DNA of 49,534 nucleotides from a bacterium (GTDB lineage: Bacteria; Verrucomicrobiota; Verrucomicrobiia; Limisphaerales; J093): positions 1 through 49,534 of the forward strand of contig JAKANS010000016.1 of NCBI GenBank assembly GCA_021823625.1, read 5' to 3'. Shown here in pieces: positions 10,194-18,164 of this stretch. How positions within the stretch are numbered: position 1 is the first letter of the stretch; each line of letters begins with the position of its first letter. The notes below the pieces were generated by a model. That model was not told the origin of the DNA, made no database searches, and worked only from the letters and a program-made list of their open reading frames with translations. The position numbers were made by a program, and so were the translations under genes.

Positions 10194-11278
10194 TTGTTTA
10201 ACTCCTGTTCTCGCTTTTGTAGAAGTCGTTTGAGTATCTCGCTCTCGTCGCCGCCGCTGCTGGCGGTCGAGAGCGAAGCCGAGGTGGTGGCGGTGGTTGT
10301 GGCCGTGGCGGTCTCGGTGGACGACGCGTAGGGTTGCGCCGGGCCGTCCAGCGTCCACGCCCCTTCGTCTTCGCGACGCATTTGCATGCCGACTTGAAGA
10401 TCGATCGTCTTGCCGTTGGCCGCCAACTGAACTTTGTCCGGGGTGACGTTGGTGATCTCGTAACCGGCGATCTGGTCCGAAGGCTTGAGCACCTTGCGGT
10501 AGCTGGCACTGCTGCCGTCAAAGAAGGCGAACGGGCCCTTGGCGTAAATCATGATGCCCACGAGCGAAAAAGATTCCACCCTGCGGGGGCGGCTGGGCTC
10601 GCGGTTTGGCCGGCTCGTCATCTGGGGGTAGCGGTTCGGGTCGAAAATGTTCCGGTCAGCGATGAGTTTGAACCGGGAGTAGTCCAGGCGGTTCGACGCA
10701 TTCGCGGGCGAGGGCGCCTCCGGTTCGGTCTGCGTGTCCGCAGTCGCGACGGGCGGGTTGGTCGCGGAAGTTGCCGGGCCATTCGTCTGCGGCTGGGTGA
10801 GGGGGGGCGTTTGGACCAACCCATCAGTCTTCGCCGTCACGTTCGTCGGCAGCGCGCCGGTGAGCGGGCGGGGCGGGGGTACGCCTTTCGGGCTCGCGGG
10901 CACGGTCGCGCCAACGGGTCGCGACGAACCCCCGCTGGCCGCAGGGAAGCGCCCATCGGCGGCCGGAGTTCCGGCGGGGGCGGTTCCCGCATCCGCGTTC
11001 GTGTCCGGCTCGGACGGTGGCGGTCCAAAGTCGCCCGGCGCGGGGACGACGATGTCAAAGGACGGGCCATTGCTATCGACGGGTCCCAGGCCAGGTTCCT
11101 GGCCAGGCTGAAATGGGATTTCCACCGCCACCACCTCCGGAGGGGGCAAAGGAGCGGCGGGTTCCTCGTCGGCGGCAAGCAGGTTGGCAACGGCGGCAAA
11201 CAGGGCCAGCCAGGCCGTCAGCGTCCGGGTGGGGCGGCGTGCGCTGCCGTTCGGCAGTTTCCTTCGAGGCGCGCTCAT
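10190..11278 (-). CDS. GspC/PilP-like inner-membrane linker protein of type II secretion
   Basis: 362 residues. The N-terminus has one hydrophobic segment (about 20-36, LTAWLALFAAVANLLA) acting as anchor or signal peptide, then a long Pro/Ala/Thr-rich periplasmic linker (about 37-195). The folded domain (about 200-305) has the homology-region pattern of GspC and PilP: FKLIADRNIFDPNR, LVGIMIYAKGPFAFFDG, IAGYEITNVTPDKVQL, GKTIDLQVGMQMRR. In known systems this domain joins the inner-membrane platform to the secretin N0 domain. The tail is Thr/Ala/Ser-rich and ends in a short charged helix. It overlaps the genes on both sides by 4 bp. Assignment rests on the domain pattern and position. Confidence 0.78.
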   Translation of the reverse strand: MSAPRRKLPNGSARRPTRTLTAWLALFAAVANLLAADEEPAAPLPPPEVVAVEIPFQPGQEPGLGPVDSNGPSFDIVVPAPGDFGPPPSEPDTNADAGTAPAGTPAADGRFPAASGGSSRPVGATVPASPKGVPPPRPLTGALPTNVTAKTDGLVQTPPLTQPQTNGPATSATNPPVATADTQTEPEAPSPANASNRLDYSRFKLIADRNIFDPNRYPQMTSRPNREPSRPRRVESFSLVGIMIYAKGPFAFFDGSSASYRKVLKPSDQIAGYEITNVTPDKVQLAANGKTIDLQVGMQMRREDEGAWTLDGPAQPYASSTETATATTTATTSASLSTASSGGDESEILKRLLQKREQELNK

Positions 11279-11808
11279 TTCGTCTCCGAGGTAAGGACCA
11301 GTCCGCTGAGTTGGAGTCCAAGGCCGATTTGCTGGCCGTTGTTATCGCGGGCGCTCAACTCGACCGATTCGAGCTTGAGCGCCAGCGGCGATTGTTCGAT
11401 GTCGTAAAGGAAGCGGCTCACCGACTCGAGGTTGCCGAAGGCATCCACCCGGCAGACCAGCGTCGAGTAATCCTCGGCGTCGCGCTTCCACTGCGGGGTG
11501 ACGCCCGTGACGCCAATGCGGCTTTCGCGCGACCAGGCCTCGACCGCCTTGCTCACCTGTTCCTCGGACGTGCTGGCCGGGAGGGTGTTGGTGCGCATGT
11601 CCTCCCAACGGCCGCGAATGAGCGACGCCCGCTTCACGAGTTCTTCTCCACTCGCCACCTTCTGGCGCAACTCCTGGATGCGGGCGGAACGGTCTTTCCA
11701 CCAGGTGGTGAGCGGCGTGAAGATCAGGTGGTCGCCCGCGAAGAAGGCGGCGGCCCCGATCGCGGCGACCGTGAGCAATTGTTGGCGGTTGTTAGTTGGC
11801 ACTGGCAC
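11275..11808 (-). CDS. GspM/PilO-like assembly platform protein
   Basis: 177 residues with one N-terminal membrane helix (about 12-30), a coiled coil (about 38-65, WWKDRSARIQELRQKVASGEE) and a small ferredoxin-like C-terminal domain (about 90-175, with FLYDIEQSPLALKLESVELSARD). This is the layout of GspM and PilO, which pair with GspL/PilN in the inner-membrane platform of type II secretion and type IV pilus machines. It overlaps the L-like gene by 17 bp and the C-like gene by 4 bp. Family assignment is by layout and operon position, as these proteins are poorly conserved. Confidence 0.78.
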   Translation of the reverse strand: MPVPTNNRQQLLTVAAIGAAAFFAGDHLIFTPLTTWWKDRSARIQELRQKVASGEELVKRASLIRGRWEDMRTNTLPASTSEEQVSKAVEAWSRESRIGVTGVTPQWKRDAEDYSTLVCRVDAFGNLESVSRFLYDIEQSPLALKLESVELSARDNNGQQIGLGLQLSGLVLTSETK

Positions 11809-13249
11809 CTCCTTCTTCCCGGTGGAAGTCGAATGTGAATTGGATCGGGGAGCGGCCGCGGGTCGTCGGCCCGTGCAGATCGGTGACGCCTGGGGTGGTG
11901 CGGAGCCGTTCCATCGTTTGGAGCAAAGCCTGGTTTTCCTTCGCCACCCCCGTACAGGTGACCGTGTTGAGGTTGCGGATTTCCACCGTTTTCGCCGTCA
12001 CCACGCCATCCTCGGGGAACGATTCCGTCAGCTGGCGCAGGATGCTCAAACCGCGGAAGGAACTGTCGAACCACGAGCGAAACTGGCGGATGCGGTCCTG
12101 CGTGGCCTTGAGTTCGGTGACTTCCTGGGAGATGGCGGCCCAGCGCGAGCCGAGGCGCGAAAGTTGCCACTGCTGGATCAGAAACATGCCGGCGACAATG
12201 ACGGCCAAGGCGACCGCGCCCGCCCCCCCCACCGTGATCTTCCGCGACGCGTAACGGTCGGCGAGCTGCTGCCAGGCACTGACTTTGGGGGGCAGAAACT
12301 CGAAGGTCGGCTTTTCGCCGAGCAGGTGGCGCACGGCCAGGCTCACCGCGGGGGTCACGGCCGTTCCGGCGGGCAGGAACACGCCGAACTCGCCGGGGTG
12401 ATATTGCTCGACCAACTCGACGTGCAGGCCGGCGGATTCCAGCCGCAAGCGAATTTCATCCGCGAGTTGCCGCGCGCGCGCGCGCGGACCGAACACGCGC
12501 ACGCGCCGGACTGCGTCGCGCAGGTCGGGTGGCATTTGCCCCAAGGTGATGCGCGTCTCGCGGGCGACTACGTCCGCGTAAGGCTGGTGCGTGCCGCCTT
12601 CGGATTCCTGCGCGCCTTGCAGCACGCGCAAGGCCGCGACGCCACCGCCGCAGGTGGCCTGGAGGCCGACGTGGTTTTCGCCCACGATCAAAGCCAGGAC
12701 ACCGTTGGCGGTTTCGGCGTGGGCGGGCTGGAGCGCCGCGGCATCCAAGGAAAAGCTGACGGGCGTGAGCTGGGCCGCGTGCAGCACCTGCTCGAGCCGG
12801 GCCAGATGGCTGCGCGGGACGCCGGCGAGGGTGGCGTGCCCCGTGCCGGCGGGCGAGCGGTACCGCGACGAGGCCACGAACAGCGTCGTGACATCGCACG
12901 GAAAGCCGCGCTCCGCCTCGGTCTGGAGCAACGCGGCCACGTCGCCTTCGGGCAATTCGGGCAGCGTGGTGTGAACGGTGAGCACCCACTTCAACGGCAA
13001 GCCGACGACGCAGCGGCGTTCGCGCACACCGGCCGCGTTGAGGTGATTCCGGATTTCGCGCCCGACGAGGATGGGGTCGTTGGTCAGCGGATCGAGCGAG
13101 AGCTGGACCGAGAAAGCGTGGCGGACCAGCACGGAGCCGTTCTGGCGCCGCACCTCGACGCCTTCCATGCGGCTGCCGTCCAGGCTCAGTCCCAACAGCG
13201 CCGACAAGCGCTGGGTTTTGATGCGACCCAATTTTAGAAGGCGGTTCAT
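11792..13249 (-). CDS. GspL-like protein (PilM-PilN fusion layout)
   Basis: 485 residues. The N-terminal 325 residues form an actin-like PilM/GspL cytoplasmic domain (LLGLSLDGSRMEGVEV at the start; CVVGLPLKWVLTV; GVLALIVGENHVGLQ). A membrane helix follows (about 343-362, ITVGGAGAVALAVIVAGMFL), then a coiled coil and a PilN-like periplasmic ferredoxin-type domain (about 400-485). In type II secretion GspL binds the GspE ATPase and GspM. It overlaps the K gene by 4 bp and the M-like gene by 17 bp. A 16-bp alternating CG tract at 12471-12486 encodes an RARAR segment of the actin-like domain. Confidence 0.83.
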   Translation of the reverse strand: MNRLLKLGRIKTQRLSALLGLSLDGSRMEGVEVRRQNGSVLVRHAFSVQLSLDPLTNDPILVGREIRNHLNAAGVRERRCVVGLPLKWVLTVHTTLPELPEGDVAALLQTEAERGFPCDVTTLFVASSRYRSPAGTGHATLAGVPRSHLARLEQVLHAAQLTPVSFSLDAAALQPAHAETANGVLALIVGENHVGLQATCGGGVAALRVLQGAQESEGGTHQPYADVVARETRITLGQMPPDLRDAVRRVRVFGPRARARQLADEIRLRLESAGLHVELVEQYHPGEFGVFLPAGTAVTPAVSLAVRHLLGEKPTFEFLPPKVSAWQQLADRYASRKITVGGAGAVALAVIVAGMFLIQQWQLSRLGSRWAAISQEVTELKATQDRIRQFRSWFDSSFRGLSILRQLTESFPEDGVVTAKTVEIRNLNTVTCTGVAKENQALLQTMERLRTTPGVTDLHGPTTRGRSPIQFTFDFHREEGGASAN

Positions 13250-14655
13250 CGTATTCCGTTTGCAGCCACCTGCAATTGCTCCAAATCATGGCGGGCCTCC
13301 GAGCCCAACGCCCAGCCGAGCGAACTCAGATCCCGCCGATAGACGATTCGCGGGGTGCCGTCGCTGAGATCGAAAACAAACCGCACCCGCCGATACCCGC
13401 GGCCGTATGGGCCGACGGCGGCGATGTCGGCCGTGAATTGATAACTCTGCGTCGTGATGTAATCGCCGCCCTCCAGGGCGGTGAGCGCTTCGCTGTTGCT
13501 CTGGCTCAGGGCGTCCGCGACCCACGCGACCGAGGTCAGGTTGCCGGAATTGCCCTGACGAAACGCAACCATCTGCTGCGCGGCCGCGGTGTCGCCGCCG
13601 AGCAGGCAGGCCAGAACGGCGGCGCTGGCGGTGTTCACGTTCACCCGGCCCTGAACGGTCGATCCGCTGGCCACCGTGAAGGCGTCGGCAACTTGCGCGA
13701 ACTCATCGGCAGTCATCCCGCTGAGACGGTAGAACTGGAGCACACTCTTGGGCTGGGCCGGCGTCGCTCCGCCGCCCGGCCCACCACCGCCGCCACCGCC
13801 ACCCGCCAGGCCGAGGCGGGCCATGATTTCGTTGGCCCGGCCAGAGTTGAAGTTGGTTTCCAGGAGCGTGCGCAGTTGCTCGGTGGAACTGCTCAGGTTG
13901 GCGACGTTGATGCGCGCCGAGCCGTCGCTGCGGGTGTTGGGTTCGCGGGTGTAAAGCGTCAAGTACTCCAGCAAGCCGGGATCGAGCACGCCGTTCTGGT
14001 CGTCGTCGATCTCGCCCGCATCGAGCGCGCCGTTGAGGTTGGAGTCATCGCCGTAAAGCATGAACATGTCCGCGCCATAGACGAGCCGGAGTTCTTCAAG
14101 CGTCTCGAACGGGGCGCACTTGCACTGGTAAGCCGGGCGCAGCATGGCGTAGTACGTTTCCGACGCGCCGCCGTTGGTGCTGCGCCAGTCCGTCATGGAC
14201 TCGAGCAAGTCGGCGGTCATGCGCGGCAACCATTGCAGGACGTTCGACGAGGCGGTGTTGAGGTTCAGCTTCGAGCCTTCGTCCACCAGGCCGAAGTACG
14301 GCTGGAACGGGCCGCGTTGAACGAGGTTCGTGTCGCGGCCAATCAACCAGACGTAACCATCGCCGACCGGGACCTCGGCGCTGCGATACATCGTGGGGTC
14401 GGGGATGGCGCCGTTCGTGGCGAGGGTGAGCAGCACGGCGCTGACGTAACGGGCGGCACCTTCGATTTCTTCCTCGGCGGCCAGGCCGCAAACACGGTTG
14501 TCGGACGCCTTCAACTCCGAACTCATCGAATTCGCGAAGTACAGAGTGATGGTCACCAGGCCGAGCGCGATCCAGAGCACGATCACGAGCACGGAGCCGC
14601 GCTGGCGCGGTCGCCCGGCAACCGAATCGACGGCCACTGGCAGACGCGTGGTCAT
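13246..14655 (-). CDS. gspK: Type II secretion minor pseudopilin GspK
   Basis: 469 residues, a typical size for GspK, the largest minor pseudopilin, which caps the tip of the pseudopilus. After a short basic leader the hydrophobic helix GSVLVIVLWIALGLVTI (about 20-38) replaces the usual FTLIE start and lacks Glu5, as is normal for K. The body has helix-hairpin-helix-like repeats with the KLNLNTAS motif (near 130) and again GRVNVNTASAAVLACLL (near 340), separated by an insert with a (G)8 run (GLAGGGGGGGG). A DDDQNGVLDPG stretch may bind calcium, as in known GspK. ATGA overlaps join it to J and L. Confidence 0.9.
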   Translation of the reverse strand: MTTRLPVAVDSVAGRPRQRGSVLVIVLWIALGLVTITLYFANSMSSELKASDNRVCGLAAEEEIEGAARYVSAVLLTLATNGAIPDPTMYRSAEVPVGDGYVWLIGRDTNLVQRGPFQPYFGLVDEGSKLNLNTASSNVLQWLPRMTADLLESMTDWRSTNGGASETYYAMLRPAYQCKCAPFETLEELRLVYGADMFMLYGDDSNLNGALDAGEIDDDQNGVLDPGLLEYLTLYTREPNTRSDGSARINVANLSSSTEQLRTLLETNFNSGRANEIMARLGLAGGGGGGGGPGGGATPAQPKSVLQFYRLSGMTADEFAQVADAFTVASGSTVQGRVNVNTASAAVLACLLGGDTAAAQQMVAFRQGNSGNLTSVAWVADALSQSNSEALTALEGGDYITTQSYQFTADIAAVGPYGRGYRRVRFVFDLSDGTPRIVYRRDLSSLGWALGSEARHDLEQLQVAANGIR

Positions 14656-15362
14656 TGCTGACCTCCCGAGCTTTCAGCGTCGTTCGTCGCCGTCACCTGC
14701 ATGGACAGCGGGACGAGCAACTCCAGGATTTCCGGGTTGCGGGCCGCGGCGGCGTTCGTGGACGCCATCAGAAGGCGAACGCGGATGGCCACCGGCAGGT
14801 TCGTGTCGCCGGCCGTGGTGTCCCACGAGTCGCGCCAGTTGCTGCCGTCGAAGCAAAGGAACTCCATCCGGTCGATGCCGCCCAGCAGCCACTGCGGTTC
14901 GGGTTGTTCCTGAACGGTGGCCAGCAGGTTGCGCGACACGTACCGGACCAGGTCCTTGCCAAAGCTGCGGTTGTGGTCCGCGGGAGGCTGGAGCACATAG
15001 GCGACTTCCTGGACGTCGCCCCAAGGGTGGGCGTCATCGAGGCGGCCGGTGGTGGTGAAGCATTGCAGGCCCTGCGCTTGCGCGGTGCCGAAGCCGATGT
15101 TGATCGCGCTCACGACGAACGAAGTGGCCAGCACGCCGCCGGGCGGCAGGATGCTGCGCAGGTCGCCGCGCATGATGGACAACGCGCGGCTGCGCGGCAG
15201 CGAGTCATCCAGCACGGCGGAGGTGCGCTCGCGGAGCCGCAGTGCGCTGTAAAAGACGGTGTTAATCGCCACCAGCACGATCGAGAAGATCGTCACGGCA
15301 ATCAGCAGCTCGAGCAGCGTAAACGCGCGAGCGGCGGACGAGGCTGGACGGGTGGCGGTCAT
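14652..15362 (-). CDS. gspJ: Type II secretion minor pseudopilin GspJ
   Basis: 236 residues. The start is the ATG at 15362, which overlaps the GspI stop as ATGA; the longer in-frame extension does not look coding. The prepilin motif is AFTLLELLIAVTIFSIVLVAI, cleaved after Ala13, with Glu at mature position 5. The rest is a beta-rich globular domain (LRERTSAVLDDSLPRSRALSIMRGD; MEFLCFDGSNWRDSWD) with the usual J pattern, ending in a beta-strand that fits MRVRLLMAS-type sequences. It would join I and K at the pseudopilus tip after cleavage by a prepilin peptidase, which is not in this window. Confidence 0.87.
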   Translation of the reverse strand: MTATRPASSAARAFTLLELLIAVTIFSIVLVAINTVFYSALRLRERTSAVLDDSLPRSRALSIMRGDLRSILPPGGVLATSFVVSAINIGFGTAQAQGLQCFTTTGRLDDAHPWGDVQEVAYVLQPPADHNRSFGKDLVRYVSRNLLATVQEQPEPQWLLGGIDRMEFLCFDGSNWRDSWDTTAGDTNLPVAIRVRLLMASTNAAAARNPEILELLVPLSMQVTATNDAESSGGQQ

Positions 15363-15829
15363 GGCGTCTGGGTGCCCGTGGAGGTGGTGTTGGTGGCGCT
15401 GATCGTGTCGGCGGAACTGTCCACCAGCGTGCTCAGGCGCACAAAGTAGTCCTGGCCCTGGACCGGGTAAGTCACCTCGACCGAAAGCAGGTTGATCGTA
15501 GGCTCGTTGAGATCCTGATTCCATGCCTGGCTTTGCAGGGTCCAACGGTACTGGCGGTCGCCTTCCACGATGGTGCCGCTCTGGCTGGATTGGTTCCAAT
15601 TCGTCAAGGCGACGGATTCGCTGAGCACCCGCTCGGCCACCTGCGCGGCCTCGGATTTGCGCGCGGCCACCACGCCGGCGCGGCTGGCGATGTGCAGACC
15701 CTGCATGGCCACCGGGATGACGATGGCCATGAACAGCAGCGCGGCGAGCACCTCGGCGAGCGTGAAACCCGCCTGGGAGCGGTCAGCGCCGGAGGCTGTT
15801 CCACTGGTTGGTCGGGTTCCCAATTTCAT
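15359..15829 (-). CDS. gspI: Type II secretion minor pseudopilin GspI
   Basis: 156 residues with the prepilin motif GFTLAEVLAALLFMAIVIPVAM (cleavage after Gly21, Glu at position 5 kept as TLAEV). A short globular domain follows (KSEAAQVAERVLSESVALTNW; YRWTLQSQAW; VEVTYPVQGQDYFVRLSTLV), matching GspI size and pattern. GspI starts the tip complex with J and K in known systems. Its start lies 47 bp inside the end of the H gene and its stop overlaps J by 4 bp, so translation is probably coupled. The Ser/Thr-rich C-terminus is not conserved in the family. Confidence 0.85.
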   Translation of the reverse strand: MKLGTRPTSGTASGADRSQAGFTLAEVLAALLFMAIVIPVAMQGLHIASRAGVVAARKSEAAQVAERVLSESVALTNWNQSSQSGTIVEGDRQYRWTLQSQAWNQDLNEPTINLLSVEVTYPVQGQDYFVRLSTLVDSSADTISATNTTSTGTQTP

Positions 15830-16448
15830 AATCCATGCCGTTCCAGGCGCGCTGGAGGGCGATCTCTTTGTCGTTGCGATCCCGCAACCGCACCACCGTG
15901 GGACTGGTTTCGTCGATCGTGCCGTCGGGCAGAAAGCGAATCTGCGGCCCGTTGTGGCGATTCAGCAGGGCCGCATCGCCCTGGCTCCGTGCCGAAGTGG
16001 ACAGGGTGCGGCTGCGGTTCATATTCGCACTGCTGAGCAAGGTCTGCGGGGGCGGGGTGGCGATCTCCAGGCGGAGGTCTTTGTCGATCTTGAACTCCAC
16101 CGCCTTCGGATCGAAATCGGTGCCCCGGCCGGTGTTGCGACTGGTGTTTTCCAGATTCTCCGTGGCATAGCTGGGATCTTCCTCCAAGCCATAAGTGCGC
16201 TCGGCCGTGTCGAACCAAAGCACCATCGGCACGCCCTCGGAGACCGCGCGGCTCTGCCCCTGGCGGGTGAGCGCCAGCAACCGTCGAGCCTCGGCGTCGA
16301 GCGTGCGTCCGCGGAAGAAGTTTCCCAGCGACGGCGCGGCCACGGAAATGACGATGGTGAGCAGGGCCATGACCAGCATCAGCTCGACGAGCGTGAACGC
16401 GCGCGCCGTCCGCGGCTCAGCGCTTGTTCTGCCAGTTCGTAATGTCAT
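15783..16448 (-). CDS. gspH: Type II secretion minor pseudopilin GspH
   Basis: 221 residues. The prepilin motif is AFTLVELMLVMALLTIVISVAAPSL (cleavage after Ala17), then the GspH/FimT-type segment FFRGRTLDAEARRLLALTRQGQSRAVSEGVPMVLWFD, which is the family hallmark. The C-terminal domain contains IRFLPDGTIDETSPTVVRLRDRN. GspH sits just below the I-J-K tip in the pseudopilus. It overlaps G by 32 bp and I by 47 bp. Ala rather than Gly precedes the cleavage site, as in J of this operon. Confidence 0.87.
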   Translation of the reverse strand: MTLRTGRTSAEPRTARAFTLVELMLVMALLTIVISVAAPSLGNFFRGRTLDAEARRLLALTRQGQSRAVSEGVPMVLWFDTAERTYGLEEDPSYATENLENTSRNTGRGTDFDPKAVEFKIDKDLRLEIATPPPQTLLSSANMNRSRTLSTSARSQGDAALLNRHNGPQIRFLPDGTIDETSPTVVRLRDRNDKEIALQRAWNGMDYEIGNPTNQWNSLRR

Positions 16449-16866
16449 CGTCGCCTCCCACGCGTTTGTCGGGCCCCATGGACATCAGGTCGTAGGAGCT
16501 GGGGTTGTTGCGACCGGGACATTCGTAAATGTATTCGTTGTTCCAGGGGTCCTTGGGAATGTCCTTCACGTACGGCCCATGCCAGCTTTGGGCGTCGCGC
16601 GGTTGCTCGACCAGGTCTTGGAGACCGCTCTTTCCCTTCGGGTAATAGCCGTTGTCCACCTCGAAGGCGTCCAAAGCGGTGGCGAAGGAGTTGATCTGCG
16701 TCGTCGCGGCGGTGATGCGGGCCTGTTCGGTGCGGCCGGCGAATTTGGGGACCACGATCGCCGCCAGAATCCCGAGGATCACCAGCACCAGCAGGAGCTC
16801 GATCAATGTGAAGCCCCCGGTGCCGCGCCCTCCATGTTGAGTCTTGAGGATGGGTTTGCAGTTCAT
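16417..16866 (-). CDS. gspG: Type II secretion major pseudopilin GspG
   Basis: 149 residues, the standard size. The ATG at 16866 begins a basic leader ending GTGG, then FTLIELLLVLVILGILAAIVVPKF with Glu at mature position 5, the canonical class 3 prepilin start. The globular part has the GspG hallmarks: a helix RITAATTQINSFATALDAFEVDNGYYP, the WHGPYVK segment, KDIPKDPWNNEYIYECPG and the Ca-binding end SMGPDKRVGGDDDITNW. It is the main subunit of the pseudopilus that pushes substrates through the secretin. It begins 20 bp after gspF. Confidence 0.96.
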   Translation of the reverse strand: MNCKPILKTQHGGRGTGGFTLIELLLVLVILGILAAIVVPKFAGRTEQARITAATTQINSFATALDAFEVDNGYYPKGKSGLQDLVEQPRDAQSWHGPYVKDIPKDPWNNEYIYECPGRNNPSSYDLMSMGPDKRVGGDDDITNWQNKR

Positions 16867-16886
16867 GATTTGGCCTCGTGTGTCGC

Positions 16887-18149
16887 TTACTTGATGTATT
16901 GTTGCAGAGTAAAGATCGGCAGAACCATGCTGATGAAAATCGTTCCGATGAACCCGGCGATGAGGAACAGCATCAGCGGTTCCGCAAAAGCCACCGCGGT
17001 CTTCAACTCGCGGTCCAGATCGCCCTCCGTGACGTTTGCCAGGCGGACCAACTCGGAGTCGAGCTTGCCGCTTTCCTCCGCGACGGAAATCATCTCGAGG
17101 ACCGACCCGTTGAACAGGCCCTTGCAGTCCGCCAGGCTCGCACCGAGCTGGCCGCCTTCCTGAACGCGCTCGATGGATTGCGCGACCGCGTCCACCAGGA
17201 TCTGGTTGCCGATGGATTTGCGCGCCACGCTCAGGCCTTGAACGAGCGGCACGCCGGCGCCGAGCAGCGTGCCCAGCATCCGGCAAAAGCGCGACATGGC
17301 GAACTGGCCGACGAGCGGGCCCACCAGCGGTGCCTGCAGGATCATACCTTCCCAAGTGCGCCGCCCTTTCTCGGAAGCCAGCCAGTTGCGCACCATGAAG
17401 AAGACGATTACCAGCGCTGCCGCGACGAAGAGTCCGTACTTGCGAACCACCTCGCTGGTGCCCACCACGATCTGAGTCGCCATCGGCAGCGCGGCGCCGA
17501 AGCCGGAGAACACGGCCTGGAACCGCGGGATGAAGAACGTGAGCAGGAAAATCACGACGCCCAAGGCGAGCACGAGCAGGATGCTCGGGTAAAGCATCGC
17601 GGTCATGACCTTCGACCGAAGTTCCTTCTCGCGCGCCTGAAAGTCCGCGATTTGTGCGAGCACCAAGTCCAGGAACCCGCCGGTCTCGCCCGCCTGCACC
17701 ATCGCCACGTAAACGCGCGGGAAGGTCTTCGGTGATTTGGCCATCGCGTCGGCCAGTGACATGCCGTCGATCACCAGGTCGTGGATTTCCTTCCACTTGG
17801 CGGCGGCGGCGGGCGTGGAGGCTTCCTTGTAAAGAATCACCAAAGCGCGGCTGAGCGGCACGCCGGCCGCGAGCAGGCTGGAAAGCAGGCGCGTGAAGTT
17901 CTCGAGTACGCGCGGCGAAATGCGCTCGGCATTCCCGCCGAGCGAGAAACCGCCGAGCAATTTCTTCAGATCACCGCCGTGGTTGTCCTTGCTGGCGGCG
18001 GCGGCAGCGGCGCTTTTTTCGGCCAGGTTGATGGGGCGCAAACCCATCGTTTCCATCTGGCGGAAGGCTTCCTGGCGTCCCGTGGCCTCGAGCTGGCCTT
18101 CGGCCACCCCGCCGTTCGCCTGGAGCGCTTTGTATTGGAAGACTGGCAT
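16887..18149 (-). CDS. gspF: Type II secretion inner-membrane platform protein GspF
   Basis: 420 residues, the usual length. The N-terminal segment MPVFQYKALQANG is typical of GspF/PilC. Two T2SSF domains (about residues 80-200 and 285-405) each carry the pattern FTRLLSSLLAAGVPLSRAL / FCRMLGTLLGAGVPLVQGL, and three membrane helices are visible (about 180-200, 225-255 and 390-415). It organises pseudopilin extraction from the membrane and couples to the ATPase. The gene is 15 bp downstream of gspE and 20 bp upstream of gspG. Confidence 0.95.
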   Translation of the reverse strand: MPVFQYKALQANGGVAEGQLEATGRQEAFRQMETMGLRPINLAEKSAAAAAASKDNHGGDLKKLLGGFSLGGNAERISPRVLENFTRLLSSLLAAGVPLSRALVILYKEASTPAAAAKWKEIHDLVIDGMSLADAMAKSPKTFPRVYVAMVQAGETGGFLDLVLAQIADFQAREKELRSKVMTAMLYPSILLVLALGVVIFLLTFFIPRFQAVFSGFGAALPMATQIVVGTSEVVRKYGLFVAAALVIVFFMVRNWLASEKGRRTWEGMILQAPLVGPLVGQFAMSRFCRMLGTLLGAGVPLVQGLSVARKSIGNQILVDAVAQSIERVQEGGQLGASLADCKGLFNGSVLEMISVAEESGKLDSELVRLANVTEGDLDRELKTAVAFAEPLMLFLIAGFIGTIFISMVLPIFTLQQYIK

Positions 18150-18164
18150 GGTCAGGGCAGCGGG

